The notes under the pieces are model-generated. The model saw only the letters and a list, made by a program, of their open reading frames with translations. It made no database searches and had not been told where the DNA came from. This document shows positions 16,344 to 24,539 of a stretch of 64,000 bases of DNA, in pieces. Numbering within the stretch: the first letter of the stretch is position 1; each line of letters starts with the position of its first letter. The stretch is from JAJXWB01 sp046349215 (GTDB lineage Bacteria > Pseudomonadota > Alphaproteobacteria > Rhizobiales > Beijerinckiaceae): NCBI GenBank assembly GCA_046349215.1, contig JAXMCV010000001.1, positions 1,302,001 through 1,366,000 on the forward strand, written 5' to 3'. A program made the position numbers and the translations under genes.

Positions 16344-16400
16344 AGCCGGGGCTCATCGGCCCCGGCTCTCACTCGGACGCCGCGCGATCCCGCGCGGCGT
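16344..16400 (+). terminator. Tandem GC-rich hairpins between binding-protein and permease genes
   Basis: Two perfect stem-loops lie in the 85-base gap. AGCCGGGGC (16344-16352) pairs with GCCCCGGCT (16359-16367). ACGCCGCGCG (16377-16386) pairs with CGCGCGGCGT (16391-16400). No T-run follows, so they more likely attenuate or protect the 3' end of the binding-protein message than terminate fully. This would give more binding protein than permease. Confidence 0.55.
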
Positions 16401-16417
16401 TTCCATACGAGTTCCCC

Positions 16418-17317
16418 ATGAACATTCTTGCCCAGCTTCTCGTCAGCGGCATTTCCGTCGGCATGATCTATGCGGTCATCGCCTTCGGCTACCAGCTGAC
16501 CTTCGCGACATCCAAGACCCTGAACTTCGGACAGGGCGAGGCGCTGATGATCGGCGCGCTCGTCGGCCTGACGACGATCAACTTCCTGATCGGCCAGTCG
16601 ATCGGCACGTTCTGGGCCTACCTGCTGATGCTGCCCGTCGTGCTCGCATTCGGCCTGGCGCAAGGCGCCTTCGTCGAATGGCTCGGCGTCAGGCAGGCCA
16701 TACGCACCAAGTCCGAAGCCGGCTGGATCATGGCGACCATCGCGCTCGGCATCATCTTCAAGAATCTCGCCGAGAACATCTGGGGACGCGATCCACTGAA
16801 ATTTCCGTCGCCGCTGCCGGAGGCCGCCCTGCAGGTCGGCCCGGTGCGCATCCAGCCGATGGAAATCGCCATCGTGCTCGGCGCGCTGGCGCTGATGGCG
16901 GCGGTCGAAATCTTCAATCGCCGTTCGATCTTCGGCAAGGCCGTGGTCGCCACCTCGAACGACCGCGACGCGGCGGGCCTGATGGGCATCAACACATCGC
17001 TGGTCATCACCTTCTCATATGCGCTCTCGTCGCTGGCCGCCGCCTTCGCCGGCGTGCTCGTCGCGCCGGTCACGCTCACAGGCGCGACCATGGGCGCGGT
17101 GCTCGGCCTGAAGGCCTTCGCGGTGGCCATCATCGGCGGCCTGTCGTCGGGCGTCGGCGCCATCGTCGGCGGACTGATCCTCGGCATCGTCGAGACGCTG
17201 ACCGGCTTCTACATCTCCACGGGATACAAGGACGTGCCCGGTCTCGTCCTGCTGCTGCTCGTCCTGTCGCTCAAGCCCTCGGGCCTGTTCGGCAAGGCTG
17301 CGATCAAGAAGGTCTGA
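16418..17317 (+). CDS. LivH-type ABC permease
   Basis: Membrane subunit of 299 residues, about eight helices, BPD_transp_2 family. It opens with ILAQLLVSGISVGMIYAVIAFGYQLTFATSKTLNFGQGEALMIGAL, the LivH hallmark, and contains AVVATSNDRDAAGLMGINTSLVITFSYALSSLAAAFAGVLVAP and VAIIGGLSSGVGAIVGGLILGIVETL. The C-terminus LKPSGLFGK is typical. It pairs with the LivM half of the downstream fusion to form the channel. Confidence 0.93.
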   Translation: MNILAQLLVSGISVGMIYAVIAFGYQLTFATSKTLNFGQGEALMIGALVGLTTINFLIGQSIGTFWAYLLMLPVVLAFGLAQGAFVEWLGVRQAIRTKSEAGWIMATIALGIIFKNLAENIWGRDPLKFPSPLPEAALQVGPVRIQPMEIAIVLGALALMAAVEIFNRRSIFGKAVVATSNDRDAAGLMGINTSLVITFSYALSSLAAAFAGVLVAPVTLTGATMGAVLGLKAFAVAIIGGLSSGVGAIVGGLILGIVETLTGFYISTGYKDVPGLVLLLLVLSLKPSGLFGKAAIKKV

Positions 17318-17321
17318 GACG

Positions 17322-19304
17322 ATGCGCAAGTTTCTTCCGCTTCTCGTCGGACTGATCGCGATCTTGCTGACGCCGTTCGTGGTGACCAGCCCCTACTATC
17401 TGCATCTGCTGCAGACCATCGCCATCTTCGCCATCGTCGTGCTCGGCCTCGACGTCGTGTTCGGCTACACGGGCGAAGTGTCTATCGGCCATGCCGCGCT
17501 GTTCGGCATCGGCGCCTACACGGCCGGCGTGCTCTCGATGCATTTCAACATCGGCTTCTGGCCCTCGCTGATCGTCGCGCCGGTCGTCACGGCCGCCTTC
17601 GGCGCGCTGCTGGCGCTGCCGGCGCTGCGCGTGACCGGCCCCTATCTGGCGATGGTGACGCTCGCATTCGGCACGATCGTGCAGATCCTCATCAACGAGA
17701 TCGTGCCGCTCACCAACGGGCCGCTCGGCATCAAGTTCTCGACGCCGGCGCTGTTCGACTGGCGCGACTATTCCAACATCCTGCCGTTCCTCGACATGTC
17801 GGCCAAGCGGATGAAGGAATCGCAATTCTTCATCCTGTCCGGCGTGGCGCTGATCGGCGTCATCATCGTCATCAACCGCATCCTCGCCTCGCGCTTCGGG
17901 CGCGCTTTCGAGGCCCTGCGCGACAGCCCGATCGCCTGCGACTGCATGGGCGTGTCCGTCTATCGACACAAGGTGATCGCCTTCGTCACCAGCGCCGCCT
18001 TCGCGGGCTTCGCGGGCGTGTTCTTCGCCTATTCCGAACAATACATCGCGCCGAACAACTTCTCGTTCGACCTGTCCGTGCTGTTCCTGCTGGCGGTGAC
18101 GATGGGCGGGCGCAAGTCGCGGCTCGGGCCGCTGATCGGCGCGGCCATCATCGTCTACCTGCCGAACCTGCTCGCCGACATCGACCTGTTCCGGATCGTC
18201 GCGGGCGTCATCGCGGCGGTCGCGGTTGTCGCCGGTGGCGTCGCGGCGGTGCGCGATCCCGAGAACCGAAATCGGACGCTCGTGCCGGTGGCGCTCTGCA
18301 TCGCCTTCTTCGTGTTCTCGCTGCTCCTGCAGAAGATCACGGACTACAAGCTGACCGTCTTCGGCATGATGATCCTGTTCGTCGTCTACTACTTGCCGGA
18401 CGGCATCGTCGGCTTCCTGAAGACGATCTTCGCGCAGGCGATGCCGGGCATGTTCGGGCGCCAGCAGATGTCGACCAAGGGCGGCGCCGAGAGCGACGCC
18501 TTCGTCGCGGCGCCGACGGTTGCGACCGACCGGCCGCTGCTCGACGTGGGCAAGGTCATCATGCAGTTCGGCGGCCTGAAGGCTCTGGCCGGCGTCGACC
18601 TGAAGGTCGCGCCGCGCGCCATCCACGGCCTGATCGGCCCGAACGGCTCCGGCAAGAGCACGATGATGAACGTGCTGACCGGCATCTACACGCCGACCTC
18701 TGGCGACGTGAAGTTCGAGACGCACAGTCTCGCCGGACTCAAGTCGCCGCAGATCGCGGCGCTGGGCGTCGCGCGCACGTTCCAGAACGTGCAATTGTTC
18801 GGCGAACTGACGCTGATCGAGAACGTGCTGGTCGGGCTGCAGCACACCTACCGCTCCGGCATATTCGAGGTCGCGCTTGGACTACCCCGCGCGAAAGGCG
18901 ACGAGGAGGCGGCGCGCAAGCGCGCGGCGGCCATCCTCGACTTCGTCGGCCTGGCCAGCCTCGCCAACGAGGAGGCGCGCAACCTGCCCTACGGCAAGCA
19001 GCGCCTGCTCGAGATCGGCCGCGCGATGGCGCTCGATCCCAAGCGCCTGCTGCTCGACGAACCGGCGGCCGGCCTCACTGCGCCGGACATCAAGGAACTG
19101 ATGGCGATCATCCGCAAGATCCGCGACCACGGCATCACGATCATTCTGATCGAGCATCACATGGATGTGGTGATGAGTATCTGCGACACGATCACCGTGC
19201 TCGACTTCGGCGAGAAGATCGCCGAGGGCAAGGCCGCCGAAGTGCAGGCCAATCCGCGCGTGATCGAGGCCTATCTCGGCGGCGCCGCCGCGACGGCGGC
19301 GTGA
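17322..19304 (+). CDS. Fused LivM permease - LivG ATPase of a branched-chain-type ABC importer
   Basis: Single protein of 660 residues that combines two normally separate subunits. Residues 1-385 form a LivM-type permease (VLGLDVVFGYTGEVSIGHAALFGIGAYTAG; EALRDSPIACDCMGVSVYRHKVIAFVTSAAFAGFAG). An approximately 20-residue linker follows. Residues from about 405 are a LivG ATPase with Walker A GPNGSGKST near 440, signature LPYGKQRLLE near 560 and Walker B LLLDEPAAGL near 577. The frame is continuous and no internal ribosome-binding site with a start was evident, so the fusion appears genuine. The second LIV operon in this window keeps the two genes separate. Confidence 0.92.
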   Translation: MRKFLPLLVGLIAILLTPFVVTSPYYLHLLQTIAIFAIVVLGLDVVFGYTGEVSIGHAALFGIGAYTAGVLSMHFNIGFWPSLIVAPVVTAAFGALLALPALRVTGPYLAMVTLAFGTIVQILINEIVPLTNGPLGIKFSTPALFDWRDYSNILPFLDMSAKRMKESQFFILSGVALIGVIIVINRILASRFGRAFEALRDSPIACDCMGVSVYRHKVIAFVTSAAFAGFAGVFFAYSEQYIAPNNFSFDLSVLFLLAVTMGGRKSRLGPLIGAAIIVYLPNLLADIDLFRIVAGVIAAVAVVAGGVAAVRDPENRNRTLVPVALCIAFFVFSLLLQKITDYKLTVFGMMILFVVYYLPDGIVGFLKTIFAQAMPGMFGRQQMSTKGGAESDAFVAAPTVATDRPLLDVGKVIMQFGGLKALAGVDLKVAPRAIHGLIGPNGSGKSTMMNVLTGIYTPTSGDVKFETHSLAGLKSPQIAALGVARTFQNVQLFGELTLIENVLVGLQHTYRSGIFEVALGLPRAKGDEEAARKRAAAILDFVGLASLANEEARNLPYGKQRLLEIGRAMALDPKRLLLDEPAAGLTAPDIKELMAIIRKIRDHGITIILIEHHMDVVMSICDTITVLDFGEKIAEGKAAEVQANPRVIEAYLGGAAATAA

Positions 19305-19314
19305 GGGGGCGGGC

Positions 19315-20037
19315 ATGCTGAAGATCGAAAATCTCGTCGCCGGCTACGGAAAGGTGCAGGTCCTGCACGGCATCTCGCTCGAGGTGCAGCAGGGGCAGCT
19401 CGTCACGCTGATCGGCTCGAACGGCGCCGGCAAGACGACGACGCTGCGCGCCGTCTCGGGCATGATCCAGCCGCAGGCGGGCTCGATCCGTCTCGGCGAT
19501 TCCGAAATCGCCGGCGAGCCCGCCTACCGCATCACGCGGCGCGGCGTGGCGCATTCGCCGGAAAACCGGCGCGTGTTCACCACCCTGCCGGTGCGCGACA
19601 ACCTGCTGCTCGGCGCCTTTCCGCGCCTGACGGGCGCGCGCCCGCGCGGCGAGGTCGAGCGCGACCTCGAACGCATGTTCGAATTGTTCCCGCGCCTGGC
19701 GGAACGCCGCGACCAGCTCGCGGGCACGCTCTCGGGCGGCGAACAGCAGATGCTGGCGATGGCGCGCGCGCTGATGCTCGATCCGCAGGTGCTGCTGCTG
19801 GACGAACCGTCGATGGGTCTCGCCCCGCGCCTCGTCGAGGAAGTGTTCGCCACCGTCGCGCGCCTCAAGCAGGCCAAGGTGACGATGCTGCTGGTCGAGC
19901 AATTCGCGGCCGCCGCGCTCAACGTCGCAGACTATGGCTACGTGCTCGAGAACGGCTCGATCAACATTTCCGGTCCGGCCGAGAAGCTGCGCAACGACCC
20001 GGCCGTGCAGGCCGCCTATCTCGGCGCCGCGCACTAG
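19315..20037 (+). CDS. LivF-type ABC ATP-binding protein
   Basis: ATPase of 240 residues and last gene of the first LIV operon. Walker A GSNGAGKTTT, signature LSGGEQQMLAMARALM, Walker B VLLLDEPSMGLAP and MLLVEQFAAAALNVADYGYVLENG are typical LivF features. It would pair with the LivG domain of the fusion to energise transport. A GAGGGGGCG box precedes the ATG. Transcription would end at the hairpin that now forms attL of the adjacent integrative element. Confidence 0.94.
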   Translation: MLKIENLVAGYGKVQVLHGISLEVQQGQLVTLIGSNGAGKTTTLRAVSGMIQPQAGSIRLGDSEIAGEPAYRITRRGVAHSPENRRVFTTLPVRDNLLLGAFPRLTGARPRGEVERDLERMFELFPRLAERRDQLAGTLSGGEQQMLAMARALMLDPQVLLLDEPSMGLAPRLVEEVFATVARLKQAKVTMLLVEQFAAAALNVADYGYVLENGSINISGPAEKLRNDPAVQAAYLGAAH

Positions 20038-20052
20038 CGTCCGGCGAAGCCA

Positions 20053-20080
20053 AACAAAAAACCCCGCGCCAGGCGCGGGG
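20053..20080. repeat. attL: 28-bp direct repeat containing a terminator hairpin
   Basis: The repeat is an A-rich lead (AACAAAAAA) followed by CCCCGCGCC-A-GGCGCGGGG. It is identical to 27147-27174 and in the same orientation. The hairpin with its A-run works as an intrinsic terminator on the minus strand. On the plus strand, serving livF, the T-rich tail that presumably followed it before insertion is missing on this side. Confidence 0.75.
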
Positions 20081-20088
20081 GTCGATGC

Positions 20089-20112
20089 CCCGGTTAGGCC
20101 CGGTAAGGCCCG
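20089..20112. promoter_or_regulatory. Candidate integrase arm-type sites, left end
   Basis: Two adjacent copies of a decamer, CCGGTTAGGC and CCGGTAAGGC, lie just inside attL. The same tandem occurs just inside the right end at 26981-27002. Direct repeats near both ends of an integrative element are the expected form of arm-type binding sites for a tyrosine integrase. The assignment is inference from position and repetition. Confidence 0.4.
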
Positions 20113-20182
20113 AGCAACCACTTGAAAACATTGCCATTTCTGGCGTTTTGCCTTTCCTGAAAACTGAAGCCGAAGGATAATC

Positions 20183-20218
20183 AAAAACCCCGCTTCCATA
20201 CGCGGCGGCGGGGTTTTT
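20183..20218. terminator. Bidirectional intrinsic terminator in the element's left end
   Basis: AAAAACCCCGC (20183-20193) and GCGGGGTTTTT (20208-20218) form a perfect 11-bp stem with a 14-base loop, followed by T residues in either direction. It lies between attL and the integrase start and would insulate the element from livF read-through. Confidence 0.7.
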
Positions 20219-20244
20219 GCGGGTCTGCGCCTTCAGGAAAGGAA

Positions 20245-20403
20245 ATGAAAATGCCCCTCAACGCCAAAACGCTCCACAAACTCGGTGACGGTAAGCACCC
20301 CGACGGAAACGGTCTCTATCTTCAAGTGAAGGGCAATCGGAGATCGTGGATCTTCCGCTTCAAGTGTGTTTCGGCGTGCAATTTTGACCCCCTGACGGGG
20401 TGA
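20245..20403 (+). pseudogene. Tyrosine integrase, N-terminal remnant truncated by IS21
   Basis: A good ribosome-binding site (AGGAAAGGAA) precedes ATG 20245. The first 40 residues (MKMPLNAKTLHKLGDGKHPD, then GNGLYLQVKGNRRSWIFRFK) match the arm DNA-binding domain (DUF4102) of P4-type integrases. From 20365 the frame runs into the IS21 end and stops at 20403 after 52 codons. The catalytic domain is absent and its sequence is not found on the other side of the IS, so it has been deleted. The element can no longer integrate or excise by itself. Confidence 0.8.
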
Positions 20404-20484
20404 ATCGGCGTCCAAAATTGACCCCCTCGATATTGATCGATCTGGCAGCCTGCTCGTTTGGACCGAGCGAGCGGGCGGTGGGGG

Positions 20485-21981
20485 ATGCTGATTGTGGAGA
20501 CGATCGGCCGGATACGGCGTGAGCGGTTCGTCAAGGGCAAGTCGATCAAGCAGATCGCGCGCGATCTCGGCCTGTCGCGCAACACGGTCCGGAAGGTCTT
20601 GCGATCTGAGGAGACCTCGTTCGCCTACGAGCGCGAAGTCCAACCACGCCCGAAGCTTGGGCGCTGGACGGCCGATCTGGATCGCTTGCTGACAGCAAAC
20701 ACGAGCAGTTCGGCCCGGGAGCGACTGACGCTGATCCGCCTGTTCGAGGAGCTGCGGGCTCTAGGCTACGAGGGCGGGTACGACGCGGTTCGGCGATATG
20801 CCCGCCACTGGAGCGAAGAGCACGCCGGACAGACAGCGGCGGCCTTCGTGCCTTTGTCGTTTGCGCCGGGCGAGGCCTACCAGTTCGACTGGAGCCACGA
20901 GATCGTCATGATGAACGGCGCGACGATCACGGTGAAGGTCGCCCACATGCGGCTTTGCCACAGCCGGATGTTCATCGCCCGCGCCTATCCGCGGGAGACG
21001 CAGGAGATGGTATTCGACGCGCACGAGCGCGCCTTCGCCTTCTTCAAGGGCGCCTGCGCCCGTGGCATCTACGACAACATGAAGACGGCGGTCGACACGA
21101 TCTTTGTCGGCAAGGACCGCCAGTACAATCGTCGCTTCCTGCAGATGTGCTCGCATCATCTGGTCGACCCCGTCGCCTGTACGCCGGCGTCCGGCTGGGA
21201 GAAGGGACAGGTCGAGAACCAGGTCGGCCTGGTACGCGAGCGCTTCTTCACGCCGCGATTGCGGTTCAAGACCTACGACGAGCTGAACGCCTGGCTTTTG
21301 GACAAGTGCATCGCCTACGCCAAGACGCATGCCCATCCTGAGCGTGCGGACACGACGATCTGGGCGGCGTTCGAGGAAGAGCGTCCCCACCTCGTGCCCT
21401 ACCGCGGCCGCTTCGATGGCTTCCATGCATTGCCGGCCTCGGTGTCGAAGACCTGTCTGGTCCGGTTCGACAACAACAAGTACTCGGTCAGCGCCAGCGC
21501 CGTCGGCCGACCGGTCGAGATCCAGGCCTACGCCGACCGGATCGTGATCCGCCAGGATGGGCGCGTCGTTGCTGAACATCCCCGCTGTTACGGGCGCGGC
21601 GAGACCGTATACGATCCCTGGCATTACGTGCCGGTTCTGGCGCGCAAACCCGGCGCCTTGCGCAACGGGGCGCCATTCAAGGACTGGGTTCTGCCGGCGG
21701 CGCTGGAGCGGGTGCGGCGCAAACTTGCCGGCAGCGATGACGGCGACCGCCAGATGGTCTCGATATTGTCGGCGGTCCTGACCGACGGCTTGCCAGCGGT
21801 CGAGGCCGCCTGCGCCGAGGCGCTCGTCGAGGGCGTCCACTCCGCCGACGTGATCCTCAACATCCTGGCGCGTCGTCGCGATCCGCCGCCGATCGGTCCG
21901 ATAGCGACGCCGGCGTCGCTGGTGCTGCGACAAGCGCCGATCGCCGATTGCGCCAGATACGACCAACTGAGGAGGACCTGA
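20485..21981 (+). CDS. istA: IS21-family transposase IstA
   Basis: About 498 residues. The N-terminal helix-turn-helix is visible (VKGKSIKQIARDLGLSRNTVRKVL). The DDE integrase core begins near PGEAYQFDWSHEIV (first Asp), continues GIYDNMKTAVDTIF (second Asp), and has the Glu in GWEKGQVENQVGLVRERFF. The start at ATG 20485 (MLIVETIGRIRRERF) follows a G-rich stretch; the longer open frame from 20458 lacks a signal. The gene looks intact. Confidence 0.95.
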   Translation: MLIVETIGRIRRERFVKGKSIKQIARDLGLSRNTVRKVLRSEETSFAYEREVQPRPKLGRWTADLDRLLTANTSSSARERLTLIRLFEELRALGYEGGYDAVRRYARHWSEEHAGQTAAAFVPLSFAPGEAYQFDWSHEIVMMNGATITVKVAHMRLCHSRMFIARAYPRETQEMVFDAHERAFAFFKGACARGIYDNMKTAVDTIFVGKDRQYNRRFLQMCSHHLVDPVACTPASGWEKGQVENQVGLVRERFFTPRLRFKTYDELNAWLLDKCIAYAKTHAHPERADTTIWAAFEEERPHLVPYRGRFDGFHALPASVSKTCLVRFDNNKYSVSASAVGRPVEIQAYADRIVIRQDGRVVAEHPRCYGRGETVYDPWHYVPVLARKPGALRNGAPFKDWVLPAALERVRRKLAGSDDGDRQMVSILSAVLTDGLPAVEAACAEALVEGVHSADVILNILARRRDPPPIGPIATPASLVLRQAPIADCARYDQLRRT

Positions 21982-21983
21982 CC

Positions 21984-22712
21984 ATGGAGCGCACCGAAGT
22001 TCTGGACATGATGGGATCGCTCAAGCTCTACGGCATGCGCACCGCCTACGACGAGACGCTCGCCGTGGCGGTGAAGCGCAAGCACGAGCCACAGCGCTTC
22101 GTCGGCGACCTCCTCAAAGCCGAGATATCGGAGAAGCAGGCGCGCTCCATCCGCTATCAGCTCACCGTCGCCAAACTACCGCTCGCCAAGGACGTCGACG
22201 ACTTCGCCTTCAAGGAAACGCCGATCAATGAGGCGCTCGTCCGCGATCTCGCCGGCGGCGGCTTCATCGTCCAGCAGCGCAACGTCGTGCTGGTCGGCGG
22301 CACCGGGACCGGCAAGACGCACCTGGCGATCGCCGTCGCCCGCTCCTGCATCCGCGCCGGCTCACGTGGCCGCTTCTTCACGACCGTCGATCTCGTCAAC
22401 CGGCTCGAGGCGGAGGCGCGCGCCGGCCGTCAGGGGCGGCTCGCCGATTATCTGACCCGCCTCGACTTCATCATCCTCGACGAGCTTGGCTACCTTCCCT
22501 TCGCCCAGGCTGGCGGCCAACTCCTGTTCCATCTGATCAGCCGGCTCTACGAACGCACGTCCGTCATCGTCACGACCAACCTTGCCTTCGGAGAATGGCC
22601 GAGCGTGTTTGGGGACCCGAAAATGACAACCGCGCTGCTCGACCGGCTCACGCATCACTGCGACATCGTCGAGACCGGCAACGAGAGCTGGCGATTCAAG
22701 CACCGCGTCTGA
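21984..22712 (+). CDS. istB: IS21-family helper ATPase IstB
   Basis: AAA+ ATPase of about 242 residues that helps IstA select and capture target DNA. Walker A is VGGTGTGKTHLAIAVA, Walker B FIILDELGYLPFAQAGGQLLFHLISRLYE, and sensor I region SVIVTTNLAFGEWPSVFGD. AGGAGG precedes the ATG, and the gene begins two bases after the istA stop. No inactivating change is apparent. Confidence 0.96.
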   Translation: MERTEVLDMMGSLKLYGMRTAYDETLAVAVKRKHEPQRFVGDLLKAEISEKQARSIRYQLTVAKLPLAKDVDDFAFKETPINEALVRDLAGGGFIVQQRNVVLVGGTGTGKTHLAIAVARSCIRAGSRGRFFTTVDLVNRLEAEARAGRQGRLADYLTRLDFIILDELGYLPFAQAGGQLLFHLISRLYERTSVIVTTNLAFGEWPSVFGDPKMTTALLDRLTHHCDIVETGNESWRFKHRV

Positions 22713-22807
22713 ACCGCCTCGACAGCGGTCCCGCACGCGCGACGCCGCCGCAACCCCCACCAGCCGCGGCGACGCGCGCGCTCGCATCCGTGTCTATGAC
22801 AAGGGGG

Positions 22808-23257
22808 TCAACTTTGGACGCCGATCAGGGGGCAATATTGCAAGCCGATTGACACATTGAGCGTATTGGTGAGCCCAGAACCTTCGCCCGGTGTAAGCTC
22901 GCCAGAGGCGACCGCCTGCACAATCCGCGAAGTCGCCTCTTTGAGGTCTGCTAGCGTTTCAATTTTCGGCAGCTCAATTTCAACAGGCCGCTCGCGCCTG
23001 CGCGGCGCGATGCGATCAATCACCAGCTTCATGGCGATGGAATTGCCAGCCATGGCGGAACGAATAATGCGACGCGTGACTTTTTCCGCTTCGCCCTCAA
23101 GCAAATTTTCGACAACAAGCGTTGACTTGTTGCGAGAGCCGAGAGGCCTGCCCGGCTTCCTCTTCGTAGCTTCTGCATTGTTTATGGAATTTCCAGCGGC
23201 GGCGGCTGACGCAGCAGCGGGTGCGGCCTTTGGCTTTGCGGACTTGCGAGCAGTCAT
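22808..23257 (-). pseudogene. DUF5681-like phage protein, C-terminus replaced by IS21 end
   Basis: Native part about 134 residues (from 23257 down to 22855). After an Ala-rich N-terminus comes KRKPGRPLGSRNKSTLVVENLLEGEAEKVTRRIIRSAMAGNSIAMKLVIDRIAPRRRERPVEIELPKIE, the hallmark of DUF5681 proteins common in prophages, where they often lie near terminase genes. The last 15 codons come from the insertion sequence. A role in packaging is possible but unproven. Transcribed leftward like the rest of the element's cargo. Confidence 0.65.
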
Positions 23258-23282
23258 GAGAGGAACCTTCGCTCCATCCCCC

Positions 23283-23501
23283 TCAGCTTGAAAAGCCCCT
23301 ATTTGCTGCGAGCAATTCGGCTTCGATCTTCAATAGACGTTGACGGAATGCGGACGCAGCTTTGGTGTCATCACGCATCAGCGCCCGCCGCATATCGATA
23401 ATGGCGTAATCTCTCTGGAGACAGAGAGTTTCGACGGAAGATTGTCCACCGACCATCGACCCCTCAACCCGTTTCACTGGCCTGCCTCGCTTAGTACTCA
23501 T
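23283..23501 (-). CDS. Small hypothetical protein of the element, 72 residues
   Basis: Not recognised. It begins MSTKRGRPVKRVEGSMVG, a short basic GRP-like motif resembling the start of DUF5681-type proteins, and continues with a helical charged segment (DYAIIDMRRALMRDDTKAASAFRQRLLKIEAELLAANRG) that may be a coiled coil. It lies 25 bases upstream of the DUF5681 gene and probably belongs to the same transcript. Confidence 0.6.
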   Translation of the reverse strand: MSTKRGRPVKRVEGSMVGGQSSVETLCLQRDYAIIDMRRALMRDDTKAASAFRQRLLKIEAELLAANRGFSS

Positions 23502-23503
23502 AG

Positions 23504-23629
23504 CCTCATGATCCCGCGACCATCGACCCTGAAAGATGGGGGGACTTGCCGCGCTGGCGTTATGGAGACCAGAACGGCAAGCGGAACATCGCGGAAGTCA
23601 AACGCAAAGTTCCCACTGGCAAGGAGTAG
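23504..23629 (+). pseudogene. Possible gene remnant on the opposite strand
   Basis: A 41-codon frame without a start codon reads PHDPATIDPERWGDLPRWRY and then GDQNGKRNIAEVKRKVPTGKE before a stop at 23627-23629. The composition looks protein-like, but a stop precedes it and no ribosome-binding site exists. It may be the tail of a gene lost from the element. This 260-base stretch (23502-23762) otherwise holds only a hairpin. Confidence 0.25.
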
Positions 23630-23688
23630 AGCCAGAGCCCCGTCGCAGAAGGGAAAGTGGACGAGACCTCCCCATCGCGAATTAGGTT

Positions 23689-23723
23689 GGCGGGCACGAA
23701 AGTTCATCCGTTCCGTGCCCGCC
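23689..23723 (-). terminator. Hairpin after the leftward morphogenesis-like genes
   Basis: GGCGGGCACG (23689-23698) pairs with CGTGCCCGCC (23714-23723), a perfect 10-bp stem with a 15-base loop. It lies about 40 bases beyond the stop of the gene ending at 23763, so it may terminate that transcript. There is no T-run, so termination may be weak. Confidence 0.4.
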
Positions 23724-23762
23724 ATTGACGCACCCACGGAGGATGGTGCGTGTCTCATAATC

Positions 23763-24530
23763 TCAGCGCAGCAGGCGCGGATCACGAAACTTGGCGACCA
23801 TGGCAGGCCGCGTGAACTGACGCATCCATGACATGGGCCGTCCGTGAAAGGTGACAATTTCGCGTCCGCTGGCATCACGCTCGCGGCGCTCGATCAGCAC
23901 GCCATCAGGCACGATAGGCGAACGTGCAGCTTCGATGCTGTCGGCGATCACCGCAGCCTCGCAGATGCCGAACACATCATCGGCCAGTGTGCGCGTCTGG
24001 ACATTTTTCCACGCCTCGGAGAACTTCTGAAGCGGCTTGATGACACGGCGGCGGTAAGCGCTGAGCGTTTCGCCAGCCATAGGAGGCTCAGCCTTCATAT
24101 TATGAGCGCGAAAGGCAGCATCGGCACGCGCCTGCACATCACCGAACTTTTCACCGCCGCTGTAGCCAGCCTTAGGGTCTGCAATCTCATCGCTCATGGC
24201 TTTTTCCTTTACGTGTTTCTGCTCGTTTTCGATTTCCTGCTCAGTGAGAGTTTTTGGGCCTTTCTCGGCCATAGCTTCACGCTCAGCCTCATCCGGAATA
24301 TTGCCAAACGTATCGTCGGCATCGGAGGCAGCCTTCTTGCCTTCAAGCTCATTGAGCCGTGAACAGATCCCATCAAGAATGGCGTTGAGCTTGGCTTCCT
24401 TCTCATCTGCGCGCCGCTTGTCAGACGCTGCCTTCTGCTCGGGTGAAGTGACGGCAGGGATACATCCGTTGGCCGTGCGGACCTTTAGCGCGTCGTTGAT
24501 GCGTTTTGCCGTTTCAGAAAGATTGCTCAT
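23763..24530 (-). CDS. Hypothetical phage-like protein, possible scaffold
   Basis: 255 residues, not assigned to a family. The N-terminal 120 residues are highly charged and probably helical or coiled coil (KRRADEKEAKLNAILDGICSRLNELEGKK). The C-terminal 110 residues are more globular (ETLSAYRRRVIKPLQKFSEAWKNVQTRTLADDVFGICEAAVIADSIEAARS and GREIVTFHGRPMSWMRQF). It follows the prohead-protease-like gene directly, the position where tailed phages keep a scaffold protein, which supports but does not prove that role. Confidence 0.55.
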   Translation of the reverse strand: MSNLSETAKRINDALKVRTANGCIPAVTSPEQKAASDKRRADEKEAKLNAILDGICSRLNELEGKKAASDADDTFGNIPDEAEREAMAEKGPKTLTEQEIENEQKHVKEKAMSDEIADPKAGYSGGEKFGDVQARADAAFRAHNMKAEPPMAGETLSAYRRRVIKPLQKFSEAWKNVQTRTLADDVFGICEAAVIADSIEAARSPIVPDGVLIERRERDASGREIVTFHGRPMSWMRQFTRPAMVAKFRDPRLLR

Positions 24531-24539
24531 TGGTTCACC

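Larger units (their letters stand above)
20365..22854 (+). mobile_element. IS21-family insertion sequence
   Basis: About 2.49 kb with istA and istB in the usual order. The ends begin TGT and are imperfect inverted repeats: left TGTGTTTCGGCGTGCAAT, right (minus strand) TGTCAATCGGCTTGCAAT. Each end also carries a second internal unit (CGGCGTCCAAA followed by TTGACCCCC, on left at about 20407-20426 and right at about 22805-22824), as expected for the multiple transposase-binding repeats of IS21. No target-site duplication is seen (left flank TTCAAG, right flank CATTGA), and both flanking genes are truncated, indicating a deletion beside the element. Confidence 0.88.

Noticed and set aside
23498..23878. 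126-codon minus-strand frame between two element genes
   Set aside because: It overlaps the end of the 255-residue gene, has an unlikely Cys/Pro-rich composition, and no ribosome-binding site was seen, although its stop overlaps the next start.
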